In this document: piece after piece, positions 6,843-12,353 of the stretch
How the letters are laid out: each line of letters begins with the position of its first letter
Position numbering within the stretch: position 1 is the stretch's first letter
Source: an uncultured Lachnospiraceae bacterium
GTDB taxonomy: Bacteria > Bacillota > Clostridia > Lachnospirales > Lachnospiraceae
Direction: 5' to 3'
Assembly (NCBI GenBank): GCA_944376975.1
Contig: CALWEE010000029.1
Location: 1 to 12,353 of the forward strand
Length of the DNA stretch: 12,353 nt
Notes under the pieces: model-generated
Database searches by the model: none
Told to the model about the DNA's origin: nothing
The model's input: only the letters and a program-made list of their open reading frames with translations
Made by a program: the position numbers and the translations under genes

Positions 6843-7553
6843 CTATTCTCCCAGATATGCCTTTTTAACAGAATCATCGTTCAGAAGGTCTTTGGCCTTG
6901 CCTTCCAGGGCGATCTTGCCGGTTTCCAGCACGTAAGCCCTGTCGGCGATGCCAAGCGCTTTTTTGGCGTTCTGTTCCACGAGAAGAACGGTCGTCCCCG
7001 CCGCGCTGACCTCCTGTATGATATCAAAGATCTCGTTTACGAAGATCGGCGACAGGCCCATGGACGGTTCATCCATGAGGATGATCTTCGGTTTGGACAT
7101 GAGCGCCCGGCCCATGGCCAGCATCTGCTGCTCGCCTCCGGACAGGGTGCCCGCCAGCTGGTTTTTCCGTTCTTCCAGCCTCGGGAACCGTTTGTAGATC
7201 ATCTTCAGCGTTTCGCCGATGGCCGCTTTATCTTTCTGGGTATAAGCGCCCAGCTTCAGGTTTTCCAAAACCGTCAGTTCCGCGAACACCCGCCGTCCTT
7301 CCGGCACATGGGCCATGCCCAGGGAGACGATCTTGTGTCCCGGCATGCGGGTGATGTCTTTGCCTTCAAATTCGACCTTTCCGCCCTTGGCCTCCACGAG
7401 GCCGGTGATCGTATGGAGGATGGTCGTCTTTCCGGCGCCGTTGGCGCCGATCAGGGCGATGACTTCCCCTTCGTTGACTTCAAAGGAAACGCCTTTGATG
7501 GCCTGTATCACGCCGTAATATACATTCAGATCCGTAACTTTCAACATTGCCAT
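6843..7553 (-). CDS. livF: LivF, branched-chain amino acid ABC importer ATPase
   Basis: A 236-residue ATPase, one of two that drive the Liv/HAAT importer. Motifs are intact: Walker A GANGAGKT (36-43), a Q-loop-side segment MAHVPEGRRVFAELTVLENL (80-99), signature LSGGEQQMLAMGRAL (137-151), and Walker B IILMDEPSMGLSP (157-169). The switch position is LVEQNA with Gln194 instead of His, which is normal for LivF and helps tell it from LivG. PEGRRVF and the short final YLGE are also characteristic. A GGGGGA Shine-Dalgarno is 6 nt before ATG 7553; a second ATG two codons later is a possible alternative. It lies 12 bp after livG and 11 bp before the kinase-like gene. Confidence 0.96.
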   Translation of the reverse strand: MAMLKVTDLNVYYGVIQAIKGVSFEVNEGEVIALIGANGAGKTTILHTITGLVEAKGGKVEFEGKDITRMPGHKIVSLGMAHVPEGRRVFAELTVLENLKLGAYTQKDKAAIGETLKMIYKRFPRLEERKNQLAGTLSGGEQQMLAMGRALMSKPKIILMDEPSMGLSPIFVNEIFDIIQEVSAAGTTVLLVEQNAKKALGIADRAYVLETGKIALEGKAKDLLNDDSVKKAYLGE

Positions 7554-7565
7554 AACACGTCCCCC

Positions 7566-8324
7566 TTATTCGCCCAAATATGCCTTGATGACCCTGGGGT
7601 CATTCAGTACGTCCCCGGTCTTTCCGGACGCCAGCTCCGTGCCGAAGTTCAGCACGTAAAGGTACTCGCATATGCCGGATACCAGTTTCATATCGTGTTC
7701 GATCAGAAGGATGGCGACTTTAAACCGGTCGCGCACGAGCCGGATAGTGTTCATGAGTTCTTCCGTCTCATGGGGGTTCATGCCCGCCGCCGGCTCATCC
7801 AGCAGAAGGAGCTTCGGTTCCGTGGCCAGCGCCCGGGCGATCTCCAGCTTTCTCTGTTTTCCGTAAGGCAGGTTGGAGGCCAGCTGATCCGCCTGTTTAT
7901 CCAGATCGAACACGCTCAGGATCTCCATGGCCCGCTCATCCATTTCTTTTTCTTTTTTCCTGTAGCTGCCCAGATGGAGAAAGCTTTCCGCCAGGCTGTA
8001 GCTCAGATGGTGATGCAGCGGCACTTTTACATTATCCAGAACGCTCATCTGGGAAAACAGACGGATGTTCTGGAATGTACGGGCAATGCCCGCTTCGCAT
8101 ATTTCCGGCGGCTTTTTCCCCACCAGGTTCACGCCGTCCAGATTGATGATGCCGTCGGTGGGTTCGTAAACGCCGGTGAGCAGGTTGAACGCCGTCGTCT
8201 TTCCCGCTCCGTTGGGGCCGATCAGCCCCACAAGGCTGTCCCGGTCCACTTCCATGTTCAGGTCGTCCACGGCCCGCAGGCCTCCGAAGGAGATGCCCAG
8301 GCCTTTTACTTCCAATAATGCCAT
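7566..8324 (-). CDS. livG: LivG, branched-chain amino acid ABC importer ATPase
   Basis: A 252-residue partner of LivF in the heterodimeric ATPase of the amino-acid importer. It shows Walker A GPNGAGKT (36-43), Q-loop Gln85 in GIARTFQNIRLF, the LivG-type signature LPYGKQRKLEIARAL (152-166), Walker B LLLLDEPAAGMNP (172-184), and switch His210 in LLIEHDM. The segment of about 100-130 between Q-loop and signature, including the LHHHLSYSLAESF stretch, is the usual LivG insertion. Start ATG 8324 is separated from the livM stop by a single base (TGATATG), with AGGAGG about 9 nt upstream inside the livM coding region, so coupling to livM is likely. livF follows after 12 bp. Confidence 0.96.
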   Translation of the reverse strand: MALLEVKGLGISFGGLRAVDDLNMEVDRDSLVGLIGPNGAGKTTAFNLLTGVYEPTDGIINLDGVNLVGKKPPEICEAGIARTFQNIRLFSQMSVLDNVKVPLHHHLSYSLAESFLHLGSYRKKEKEMDERAMEILSVFDLDKQADQLASNLPYGKQRKLEIARALATEPKLLLLDEPAAGMNPHETEELMNTIRLVRDRFKVAILLIEHDMKLVSGICEYLYVLNFGTELASGKTGDVLNDPRVIKAYLGE

Positions 8325-8325
8325 A

Positions 8326-9342
8326 TCACTCGCCCTCCTTCTGGATCTCCGCCGCCTTTTTCAAGTTCCGTTTCTCAACGATAGCCAGCTTGAAGCGGGA
8401 ATTGTTGAACAGCATCATGGCGATCAGGACGATGGAATACAAAAGCATCCGGTAATCCGCCGCGCTCCGCAGCACTTCCGGAAGGAGCGTCAGGATGATC
8501 GCGGCGATGATGGATCCTTTGATATTGCCCATGCCGCCCAATACGACCATGACCAGGATCTCGATGGATTTGTTGTAGTCAAAGTTGGCCGGTTTCAGGA
8601 TGCCCACGTTGTGCGCGTAGATCACGCCCGCCAGCCCCGCGAAGAAGGCGGAGATGACAAACGCCATCGTCTTGAAGCGGCCCACATGGATGCCGATGGC
8701 CTCCGCCGCGATATAGTTGTCCCGCACGGCGGTTATGGCCCGTCCATGCCTTGAATGGACCAGATTGGCGATCAGCAGTATGGTCAGGATGACGAAAATG
8801 TATACAAACGTAAAATTCTTATACGTGGCGTAGGTCCCGATGCCGGAAAGGCCTTTCGCCCCGCCGGTGAACTCGAGGGAATTGATGACGGACCGGATGA
8901 TCTCGCCAAATCCCAGGGTGACGATGGCCAGATAATCGCCTTTGAGCCGGAGTACCGGAAGGCCGATGACCACCGCGAACACCGACGCGATGATACCGCC
9001 CGCCAGCATGCCGATGAGCAGCTCGGCCACAGGCGGCATATCCAGGTAATTGGTCAGGAGCGCGCCGGCATAAGCGCCGATGGACATAAAGCCCGCGTGA
9101 CCCAGTGTCAGCTCGCCCAGGTAACCGACCAGAAGGCAGAGGGACACGGCCAGCATGACGTTGATGCAGCAGGGAATGATGATGGACGTCATCTGACGGC
9201 TCAGCATGCCGCCCTGGATCACCACCATCATCACCGCGTATACGGCCAGCGTGATCAGGATGTTCAGGACGATCTTTCCGTATTTCGCCGGCGTTTTGCC
9301 TGCGGATGTTTTATTCATGATCTTCTTTCCCAATTCGCTCAC
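8326..9342 (-). CDS. livM: LivM, branched-chain amino acid ABC importer permease
   Basis: A 338-residue polytopic membrane protein forming one half of the Liv importer channel. Family landmarks in order are LTLGHAGFMSIGAYAGA (79-95), LRLKGDYLAIVTLGFGEIIR (131-150), the cytoplasmic ATPase-coupling loop GRAITAVRDNYIAAEAIGI (200-218), and VLGGMGNIKGS (267-277). At least eight hydrophobic helices are visible between about 25 and 315. The chosen start is GTG 9342, which abuts the livH stop (TAG then GTG) and gives a short basic N terminus. Its ribosome-binding site is weak (GAGAAAG). An ATG eight codons later (9318), preceded by GGGAAAGAAG, is a real alternative that would shorten the protein to 330 residues. 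The livG start is 1 bp beyond the stop. Identity is secure; the exact start is not. Confidence 0.94.
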   Translation of the reverse strand: MSELGKKIMNKTSAGKTPAKYGKIVLNILITLAVYAVMMVVIQGGMLSRQMTSIIIPCCINVMLAVSLCLLVGYLGELTLGHAGFMSIGAYAGALLTNYLDMPPVAELLIGMLAGGIIASVFAVVIGLPVLRLKGDYLAIVTLGFGEIIRSVINSLEFTGGAKGLSGIGTYATYKNFTFVYIFVILTILLIANLVHSRHGRAITAVRDNYIAAEAIGIHVGRFKTMAFVISAFFAGLAGVIYAHNVGILKPANFDYNKSIEILVMVVLGGMGNIKGSIIAAIILTLLPEVLRSAADYRMLLYSIVLIAMMLFNNSRFKLAIVEKRNLKKAAEIQKEGE

Positions 9343-10230
9343 CTACACTTTCTCTGTCTTCTGCTTGCCCAGCAGGCCGGAAGGTCTGACAAGGAGCACG
9401 ATAACCAGGACGCCGTAAACGATGGCGTCCGCCAGCTGCGTGGAAATGTAAGCCCGGGAAAGGCTTTCGATGATGCCCAACAGCAATCCGCCGAGCATGG
9501 CTCCCGGAATGTTGCCGATACCGCCCAGTACCGCGGCCACGAAGGCTTTGATGCCGGGAAGCGCCCCCAGCGTCGGCTGAAGGGACTGGTACTGGCAGAT
9601 ATACAGGATACCGGCGACAGCGGCCAGCGCCGAGCCGATGGCGAAGGTCATGGATATGGTCTTGTTCACATTGATGCCCATGAGCGAGGCGGCGCCTCTG
9701 TCTTCCGAGACCGCCCGCATGGCGCTTCCGGCCCGGGTCTTATTGACGAACAGCGTCAGGCCGACCATCATGACGGCCGTGGCCACAAACGTGACCAGCG
9801 TTACGCCGGATATATTGATATTGCCCAGTCGGATACCGGAAATATTGATGATCGAGCCAAACGGTATGGGCGTGGCCTTAAAGATCAGCAGGGCAGTGTT
9901 CTGCAAAAAATAGCTGACGCCGATCGCTGTGATGAGCACCGCCAGCGACGGAGCGTTCCTCAAAGGTTTATAGGCAATCCTTTCCACAACAATGCCGAGC
10001 GCCGCGCAGACGGCCACCGTCAGGATAACTGCCGCCGCGGCCGGAAGTTCCAGTATCGCGGTAAAAACATAAAGGGAATAGGCCCCTACCATGATGATAT
10101 CCCCATGAGCGAAGTTGATCATCTTGGCGATACCATAGACCATGGTATAGCCGATGGCGATCAGCGCGTATATGCTTCCGGTGCGCAGGCCGTTGATCAG
10201 CTGCTCCAGTATACCCGTGATAAGGCTCAT
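9343..10230 (-). CDS. livH: LivH, branched-chain amino acid ABC importer permease
   Basis: A 295-residue membrane protein, the partner permease of LivM. Diagnostic segments are GSIYALIAIGYTMVYGIAKM (18-37) leading into INFAHGDIIMVGAY (38-51), YKPLRNAPSLAVLITAIGVS (87-106), the ATPase-coupling loop GSAMRAVSEDRGAASLMGI (168-186), AAVLGGIGNIPGAMLGG (232-248) and the C-terminal RPSGLLG (282-288), all typical of LivH. About eight transmembrane helices are evident. AAAGGAGGAT lies a few nt before ATG 10230, a very strong ribosome-binding site. It follows livK after a 116-bp gap that contains stem-loops and abuts livM directly, so livH and the genes below it form the tightly coupled part of the operon. 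Confidence 0.96.
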   Translation of the reverse strand: MSLITGILEQLINGLRTGSIYALIAIGYTMVYGIAKMINFAHGDIIMVGAYSLYVFTAILELPAAAAVILTVAVCAALGIVVERIAYKPLRNAPSLAVLITAIGVSYFLQNTALLIFKATPIPFGSIINISGIRLGNINISGVTLVTFVATAVMMVGLTLFVNKTRAGSAMRAVSEDRGAASLMGINVNKTISMTFAIGSALAAVAGILYICQYQSLQPTLGALPGIKAFVAAVLGGIGNIPGAMLGGLLLGIIESLSRAYISTQLADAIVYGVLVIVLLVRPSGLLGKQKTEKV

Positions 10231-10265
10231 ACTTATCCTCCTTTTCTTTATGTGGATATAAAGAC

Positions 10266-10298
10266 GGCTAAAGAAGGCTGTCTCCGCCTCCTTTAGCC
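10266..10298 (-). terminator. Strong intercistronic stem-loop between livK and livH (partial terminator or mRNA stabiliser)
   Basis: On the minus strand 10298-10286 pairs fully with 10278-10266: 13 bp including one G-U, around a 7-nt loop GGAGACA. The sequence after the stem (GTCTTTATATCC) has only a short, interrupted T-run, so full termination is doubtful. The element lies between the binding-protein gene and the permease gene, where similar hairpins in other importer operons trim or protect the upstream mRNA. A role in keeping livK mRNA in excess is an inference. Confidence 0.6.
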
Positions 10299-10301
10299 CG
10301 C

Positions 10302-10347
10302 CTTAAGTTGCTTAAGATAACTCAGATCCTCAAACGTTTACGGATCT
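10302..10347 (-). repeat. Two smaller inverted repeats immediately downstream of livK
   Basis: Between the livK stop and the 13-bp stem-loop are two more inverted repeats. One is CTTAAG-TTG-CTTAAG (10302-10316), six paired bases with a 3-nt loop. The other is AGATCC/GGATCT (10324-10329 with 10342-10347), six bases enclosing a loop with the palindrome AAACGTTT. The last base of the second falls within the livK stop codon. Together with the larger hairpin they make this 116-bp gap unusually structured. Function unknown. Confidence 0.5.
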
Positions 10348-11540
10348 TACTCTTCTCTGTACTGATAAGCGCCGTCCACGATCTCTACGAACCGAACGTC
10401 TTTCTCGGCGGCTCCGCTGGCGTCAAATGTGATCGCGTCGCCGGTCAGGCCGTTTACTGTGATCTCTGTCATGGCAGCGATCATATCTTCGCTTTCAATG
10501 CTTCCCGCCTGTTCCATAGCCGCTTTGATCGTATATACGGTGTCGTAAGCGTCCGCCGCGAACTGATCCGGAACCGCTCCGTCATTGGCTTCGCCATAGG
10601 CTTTCACGAAGTTCTGTACCCGTTCGTCATCTACAGACGCGCAGAACGGGCTGGAGAAGATGGCGCCTTCCACTGTGGAAGCGTCGGTCACTGTACCAAG
10701 AACGCCGTCCCAACCGTCACTGCCGATGAACGGGATCTCCATGCCCATCTCTTTGGCCTGGTTGGAAATGTAAGTCGCCGCCTGATAATAAGCCGGCACG
10801 TAGATCACTTCCGCGTCCGTGGAACGGATGGAAGAAAGCTGTGTATTGAAATCCACGTCGTCCGCGCCGAAAGATTCGCTGGCTACGATCTCGCCGCCTT
10901 TGGCTTTCACTTCTTCTTCAAAAGCGGTCTGAAGGCCTGTGCTGTACTCGTCGGAGTTGTTGTAGAGTACGGCGATCTTTGTATAACCCAGTGAGTCGAT
11001 GGCGTAATCCGCCATAGCCCGTCCCTGTTCCGGGTCGGAGAAGCAGATACGGAAAGCGTTGTCATTGGCGATACATGCTTCCGCCGATCCGGACGGCGTG
11101 ATCTGAAGGATGCCGTCCTGGAGCGTCAGAGGCGTGATGGCGATGCACGCGCCGCTTGTTACCGCTCCCATGATGACCTGAGCGCCTTCATCCATGACCG
11201 TGTTGTACGCCTGGATCGCTTTGTCTTCTGTCGCTTCATCATCTTCAAATACCATGTCCAGCATGTAGGTCGTGTCGCCTACCTTAACGCCGCCGGCCGC
11301 GTTGATCTCGTCAATGGCCACCCAGGCGCCCTGCTCTACGGAAATTCCGTAGGATGCCGCGGAACCGGTCAGCGGTCCGATGCCTCCGATCAGGAATGTT
11401 TCTGTTCCGGCTGCCGCCGAAGTCTCACCTGCTGCTGTTGTATCCGCTGTTGTTTCCCCGCTGCCGCTGCAGGCAGTCAAAGAAGCAACGACCAGAGAAG
11501 CAGCCATGATAAAACTTACTGCTTTTCCCCATTTTTTCAT
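10347..11540 (-). CDS. livK: LivK-type branched-chain/neutral amino acid substrate-binding lipoprotein
   Basis: A 397-residue extracytoplasmic solute receptor for the Liv importer. It begins with a lipoprotein signal peptide, basic MKKWGK then a hydrophobic stretch, and a lipobox LTAC with Cys24 as the expected lipidated residue. A flexible Ser/Thr/Ala/Glu/Gly linker follows (25-46). The mature type-I periplasmic-binding fold shows FLIGGIGPLTGSAASYGIS (49-67), the ligand-carboxylate segment GAVTSGACIAITP (125-137), FRICFSDPEQGRAMADYA (163-180), NNSDEYSTGL (194-203), GSDGWDG (273-279) and DQFAADAYDTVYTI (325-338). These indicate an aliphatic amino-acid-type ligand, but the precise specificity cannot be read. 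AGGAGG is about 9 nt before the ATG. It is the first gene of the liv operon, behind its own promoter, and separated from livH by structured non-coding DNA. Confidence 0.94.
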   Translation of the reverse strand: MKKWGKAVSFIMAASLVVASLTACSGSGETTADTTAAGETSAAAGTETFLIGGIGPLTGSAASYGISVEQGAWVAIDEINAAGGVKVGDTTYMLDMVFEDDEATEDKAIQAYNTVMDEGAQVIMGAVTSGACIAITPLTLQDGILQITPSGSAEACIANDNAFRICFSDPEQGRAMADYAIDSLGYTKIAVLYNNSDEYSTGLQTAFEEEVKAKGGEIVASESFGADDVDFNTQLSSIRSTDAEVIYVPAYYQAATYISNQAKEMGMEIPFIGSDGWDGVLGTVTDASTVEGAIFSSPFCASVDDERVQNFVKAYGEANDGAVPDQFAADAYDTVYTIKAAMEQAGSIESEDMIAAMTEITVNGLTGDAITFDASGAAEKDVRFVEIVDGAYQYREE

Positions 11541-11577
11541 GTGTCATTTCCTCCTTCAATTAATGAACTTGCTAATT

Positions 11578-11606
11578 ATATTAACCTTGCCCATTCCCTT
11601 TGTCAA
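11578..11606 (-). promoter_or_regulatory. Probable sigma-A promoter for livK
   Basis: On the minus strand a consensus -35 TTGACA (11601-11606) is followed after 17 nt by TAATAT (11578-11583). A perfect TATAAT (11575-11580) overlaps it at a 20-nt spacing. One of these is the -10 box; the 17-nt arrangement has better spacing, the other a better hexamer. Transcription would start near 11570, leaving a leader of about 30 nt with only the AGGAGG. That is too short for a T-box or other riboswitch, so control is more likely at the DNA level. Confidence 0.75.
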
Positions 11607-11645
11607 CGGCAATTTTTTCAGGTTTTATGCGGGTTTTACGGCTTC

Positions 11646-11662
11646 TATAACTTGTAGTTATA
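11646..11662. repeat. Inverted repeat TATAAC-N5-GTTATA upstream of the livK -35 box
   Basis: A perfect 6-bp inverted repeat with a 5-nt centre (TATAAC TTGTA GTTATA), about 40 bp upstream of the livK -35 hexamer. Its size and symmetry fit a dimeric regulator site, in a position suited to an activator or a distal repressor. No regulator gene is in the window and I do not recognise the motif, so operator function is an inference. Confidence 0.45.
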
Positions 11663-11731
11663 TTGCGTATGAATTTTCGTTATATCCCTTTTTCCGCCAA
11701 AATCCGTCAAGCCCCTGTTTTTGGGCATTTC

Positions 11732-11750
11732 TCCTGGAGTCTCTCCAGGA
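11732..11750. repeat. Inverted repeat TCCTGGAG-TCT-CTCCAGGA
   Basis: A perfect 8-bp inverted repeat with a 3-nt centre. It could form a tight RNA hairpin on either strand or be a protein site. No T-run follows it on the minus strand, so it is not a standard terminator for the VOC gene. It directly abuts the next inverted repeat at 11751. Confidence 0.55.
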
Positions 11751-11766
11751 AAAGACAAATGTCTTT
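11751..11766. repeat. Inverted repeat AAAGACA-AA-TGTCTTT
   Basis: A perfect 7-bp inverted repeat with a 2-nt centre (16 bp in total), adjoining the 11732 repeat. A loop of two bases is too small for a good RNA hairpin, so a DNA-binding site for a dimeric regulator is the more natural reading. It is about 145 bp upstream of the livK -35 box and 115 bp downstream of the VOC stop. Confidence 0.5.
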
Positions 11767-11809
11767 CCATCGTGGATTCATCCGGGCATTTTTTATATTT
11801 TCCCATATC

Positions 11810-11862
11810 TTTACAGCCGCGGGGTTTTTACGGATCGTTCCGGCGTATTTACAGCCGCGGGA
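11810..11862. repeat. Direct repeat TTTACAGCCGCGGG, two copies 38 bp apart
   Basis: The 14-mer TTTACAGCCGCGGG occurs at 11810-11823 and 11848-11861, and both copies continue as a purine followed by five or more Ts. It contains the palindrome CCGCGG. The pair lies just downstream of the VOC gene. It could be the remnant of a local duplication or a paired binding site; nothing else in the window matches it. Confidence 0.6.
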
Positions 11863-11898
11863 TTTTTTGGCCGTCCGGCTCATCGGGCCGGAACGATC
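11833..11898. repeat. 12-bp perfect inverted repeat spanning the VOC gene stop
   Basis: GATCGTTCCGGC (11833-11844) is the exact reverse complement of GCCGGAACGATC (11887-11898), which lies in the last codons of the VOC gene. The 42-nt interval contains the stop codon and one copy of the 14-bp direct repeat. In the VOC mRNA the arms could form a long-range stem closing the 3' end. There is no T-run after it, so simple intrinsic termination is not supported. Confidence 0.55.
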
Positions 11899-12248
11899 TC
11901 CAGCCAGTATCCGTCCGGGTCGCTGATGAAATAAATGCCCATTCCCGGATTTTCATAGCAGATACATCCCATCTCTTCGTGCTTCGCGTGGGCGGCGTCA
12001 TAGTCGTCCACGGTAAAGGCCAGATGAAATTCATTCTCACCCAGGTCGTACGGTTCTTCCCGATCCCGAAGCCAGGTCAGTTCCAGTCTATGTCCGGTTT
12101 GGCCATCGCCCATATAAACAAGGATAAAACTGTCGTCTCCCGCTGTTTTGCGGCGGACTTCCGTCAGTCCCAACGCCTCTTTATAAAAAGATATGGATTT
12201 TTCCAGGTCCAGTACGTTGATGTTGTTATGGTTGAATGTGAATTTCAT
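11880..12248 (-). CDS. VOC-family protein, glyoxalase I (lactoylglutathione lyase)-like
   Basis: A 122-residue cytosolic protein with two βαβββ halves typical of the vicinal-oxygen-chelate fold. Aligning from memory to E. coli GloA, all four metal ligands are present: His7 (FNHNNINVLDLEKSISFY), Glu56 (RLELTW), His75 (FHLAFTVDD) and Glu117 (DPDGYWLEIV). LEKSISFYKEALGL (15-28) and FISDPDGYWLE (107-117) are strong family signatures. This points to metal-dependent conversion of a thiol-methylglyoxal adduct, though Clostridia often lack glutathione, so another thiol or substrate is possible. AGGAGG is 5 nt before ATG 12248. It lies upstream of livK with 339 bp between them and is probably a separate unit. 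No clear promoter is visible in the 105 bp to the window edge, so it may belong to an operon beginning outside. Confidence 0.9.
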   Translation of the reverse strand: MKFTFNHNNINVLDLEKSISFYKEALGLTEVRRKTAGDDSFILVYMGDGQTGHRLELTWLRDREEPYDLGENEFHLAFTVDDYDAAHAKHEEMGCICYENPGMGIYFISDPDGYWLEIVPAR

Positions 12249-12353
12249 GTTCTCCTCCTCATGATCTGTCCCTCATCGGAACGTTTTCTTCTGTTTACGG
12301 TTATTTCCCGGAATGGCCGGATCTTGTCCGTGCGCCGCGGCGGGCGGTTACGG

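Larger units (their letters stand above)
11541..11879. other. 339-bp non-coding region upstream of livK
   Basis: No convincing gene lies between livK and the VOC gene. The stretch is AT-richer than its surroundings near livK. It holds the livK promoter and several repeats listed separately. A second, weaker promoter-like pair on the minus strand (TTGACG at 11705-11710 and TATAAC at 11679-11684, 20-nt spacing) is only suggestive. I found no T-box consensus, and no clear terminator with a T-run for the VOC gene on the minus strand. Confidence 0.6.

Noticed and set aside
6843..7553. Gln in place of the switch His in LivF, and the LPYGKQ signature in LivG
   Set aside because: Both are ordinary features of these subfamilies, not signs of inactivation.
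8755..10296. 513-residue plus-strand open frame opposite livM and livH
   Set aside because: It is an antisense shadow of two well-recognised permeases, rich in Asp/Gln/His/Arg with no domain signature. GC-rich coding DNA often leaves such frames open.
11711..11727. GCCC/GGGC hairpin with a T-rich loop as a possible terminator
   Set aside because: The stem is only four base pairs and no T-run follows the stem on either strand.
11541..11880. T-box or other amino-acid riboswitch controlling livK
   Set aside because: The best promoter leaves a leader of only about 30 nt, and no T-box consensus was seen further upstream.
11380..11934. 184-residue plus-strand frame crossing the livK upstream region
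   Set aside because: It overlaps the livK signal-peptide region antisense, the livK promoter and the VOC 3' end. It has no good ribosome-binding site and no recognisable domain.
12245..12353. Minus-strand frame open from the right edge to a TGA that overlaps the VOC start as ATGA
   Set aside because: About 35 codons stay open, but the translation is Arg-rich and unlike any family I know. A frame this short is open by chance fairly often. It could be the tail of an upstream gene; the window is too short to decide.
12261..12353. Plus-strand frame beginning ATG 12261 and open to the right edge
   Set aside because: There is no ribosome-binding site upstream (the sequence there is CT-rich, being the antisense of the VOC SD), and only 31 codons are visible.

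Overview
The window looks like chromosomal DNA from a moderately GC-rich anaerobic Firmicute, probably a Clostridia member of the Lachnospiraceae type. This is an inference from strong AGGAGG ribosome-binding sites, TTGACA/TATAAT-type promoters, a lipoprotein solute-binding protein with a Ser/Thr/Ala/Glu-rich linker, and a giant FtsX-type permease with an extracytoplasmic coiled coil. No 16S or other taxonomic marker is present. All thirteen supported genes are on the minus strand, so transcription runs from high to low coordinates. No tRNA, rRNA, CRISPR array, transposase, phage gene or origin was seen.

Right edge to about 11.5 kb: a small metal-dependent glyoxalase-I-like (VOC) gene, followed by a 339-bp non-coding stretch with several inverted and direct repeats and the livK promoter.

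From 11540 down to 6211: a complete branched-chain/neutral amino-acid ABC importer in the order livK (binding lipoprotein), livH, livM (permeases), livG, livF (ATPases). A cytidylate-kinase-like P-loop gene follows in the same tight transcription unit. The livK-livH gap holds a 13-bp stem-loop and two smaller ones, which may set a high binding-protein to permease ratio. A good rho-independent terminator follows the kinase gene.

From 6127 down to the left edge: a strong promoter drives a second close-packed unit, azlC-azlD (branched-chain amino-acid exporter), a MacB/LolD-type ABC ATPase, its 1149-residue FtsX-type partner, a nicotinamidase-like cysteine hydrolase, and moaC (molybdenum-cofactor biosynthesis), which is cut by the window edge. 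Junctions are 4-bp overlaps or gaps of at most 27 bp, and several stop codons are embedded in the next gene's Shine-Dalgarno sequence.

Taken together, an importer and an exporter for the same amino-acid class sit head-to-tail, separated by one terminator and one promoter. Most of the window is conventional. The parts most worth a second look are the coiled-coil permease with its perfect heptad-sized DNA repeats, the kinase attached to the liv operon, and the structured non-coding DNA around livK. I see no convincing sign of a wholly new system.
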